Origin: Blastococcus sp. TML/M2B
GTDB lineage: Bacteria; Actinomycetota; Actinomycetes; Mycobacteriales; Geodermatophilaceae
NCBI RefSeq assembly: GCF_016612865.1
Contig: NZ_JAENZZ010000001.1
Location: 1,550,001-1,614,000, forward strand
Reading direction: 5' to 3'
Length of the DNA stretch: 64,000 nt
Shown here: piece by piece, positions 63,611 through 64,000 of the stretch
Position numbering within the stretch: position 1 is the stretch's first letter
Layout of the letters: the number at the start of each line of letters is the position of its first letter
The notes under the pieces: model-generated
The model's database searches: none
Told to the model about the DNA's origin: nothing
What the model saw: only the letters and a program-made list of their open reading frames with translations
Position numbers and translations under genes: made by a program

Positions 63611-64000
63611 GTGGCCACGCCGGACCGGCACCCGAAGCGGGAGACCGGCACCGAGCGGCGCGCCCGGTACGACGCGGACGACACGGACAGCCTGCGCGAG
63701 CGGGTCGCCGACGCGCGCTGGCGCCGCCGGATCGCGGCGCGGCGCAGCACCAACCACGCCTACCGGGTCGGGGTCGGGGTCGTCGGTGGTGTCGTGGTGG
63801 CGTTCGGGCTGGTCACCATCCCGCTGCCCGGGCCGGGCTGGCTGACCGTCATCGCAGGCCTCTTCGTGCTGGCCACCGAGTTCACCTGGGCTGAGCGGCT
63901 GCTCGAGTTCACCCGCGAGCGGGTGGCCCGCTGGACCGCGTGGGTCGGGGCGCAGCCGGTGTGGGTGCGCGGCCTGCTGGGGCTCGCCACGGCCGCCTGC
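63611..64000 (+). CDS. TIGR02611-like membrane protein, 3' end beyond window
   Basis: First 130 codons of a membrane protein. A charged N-terminal region of about 55 residues precedes two hydrophobic helices (about 56-80 and 85-105) around the family motif IPLPGPGWLTVIAGL, the PGPGW signature of the TIGR02611/PGPGW family of unknown function. GTG 63611 follows AGGAG by only 3 nt, which is short. TAGGCT at 63526-63531 would give about 70 nt of leader. The frame runs off the window, so the length is unknown. Confidence 0.8.
   Translation, partial: MATPDRHPKRETGTERRARYDADDTDSLRERVADARWRRRIAARRSTNHAYRVGVGVVGGVVVAFGLVTIPLPGPGWLTVIAGLFVLATEFTWAERLLEFTRERVARWTAWVGAQPVWVRGLLGLATAAC

Noticed and set aside
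1-64000. Mobile elements, prophage, restriction or toxin-antitoxin islands
   Set aside because: I looked for transposase, integrase and phage genes and saw none; GC and codon use are uniform.

Overview
The window is core chromosome of a high-GC actinobacterium: GC is well above 70%, third codon positions are almost all G or C, GTG starts are common, and many ORFs overlap by GTGA or ATGA. Gene content and order (lspA, pseudouridine synthase, dnaE, hisDCB-hisH-priA-hisF-hisI-trpE, trpC-B-A-lgt, gltBD, pyk, tesB, an ANTAR response regulator, polA, rpsA, coaE) match what I know of Mycobacterium tuberculosis and relatives. Protein flavour and an SsgB-like gene suggest Geodermatophilaceae (Blastococcus, Geodermatophilus, Modestobacter). 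That family assignment is inference. I see no phage, insertion sequence, integrase or CRISPR array.

Layout. 1-8862: tail of a sugar ABC ATPase, lspA, an RluA-type pseudouridine synthase, a CPBP protease, a GNAT enzyme, the replicative polymerase dnaE, a membrane protein and a LON-like protein. 8931-19424: hisD-hisC-hisB, a tiny two-helix membrane protein, a nucleotidyltransferase-like gene, a processive glycosyltransferase with an N-terminal MshEN-like domain, hisH, two reverse-strand enzymes, then priA-ridA-hisF. 19435-29621: accessory enzymes, an asymmetric heterodimeric ABC exporter, a glutamine-synthetase-like protein and a KstD-like flavoprotein. 29647-36302: hisI-trpE-(Trp membrane protein)-trpC-trpB-trpA-lgt. 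36632-46951: gltB-gltD, pyk-tesB and a PLP decarboxylase. 47189-53189: an unusual tRNA-Leu, the response regulator and a five-gene branched-chain amino acid (Liv-type) ABC operon. 53420-64000: a GNAT gene, a thioesterase, polA, a phosphatase, a methyltransferase, rpsA, coaE, another GNAT gene, a tRNA-Gly-Cys-Val cluster, an SsgB-like gene and the start of a TIGR02611-type membrane protein.

How it works together. Most of the window makes histidine and tryptophan and supplies glutamate nitrogen. PriA can serve both amino acid pathways, which fits the absence of trpF here. hisE, hisG and trpD are not in the window. Glutamate synthase, pyruvate kinase and the amino acid importer sit around this block.

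Two signals stand out. First, six conserved genes (an ABC exporter half, trpE, the response regulator, the Liv binding protein, polA, ssgB) each carry one reading-frame break at a short homopolymer or dinucleotide; this looks like sequencing error more than decay. Second, at least twelve genes have a TANNNT hexamer 6-8 nt before the start codon, the pattern of leaderless transcripts. The best candidate for new biology is the MshEN-glycosyltransferase at 12836-14788, with an 11-bp inverted repeat over its start.
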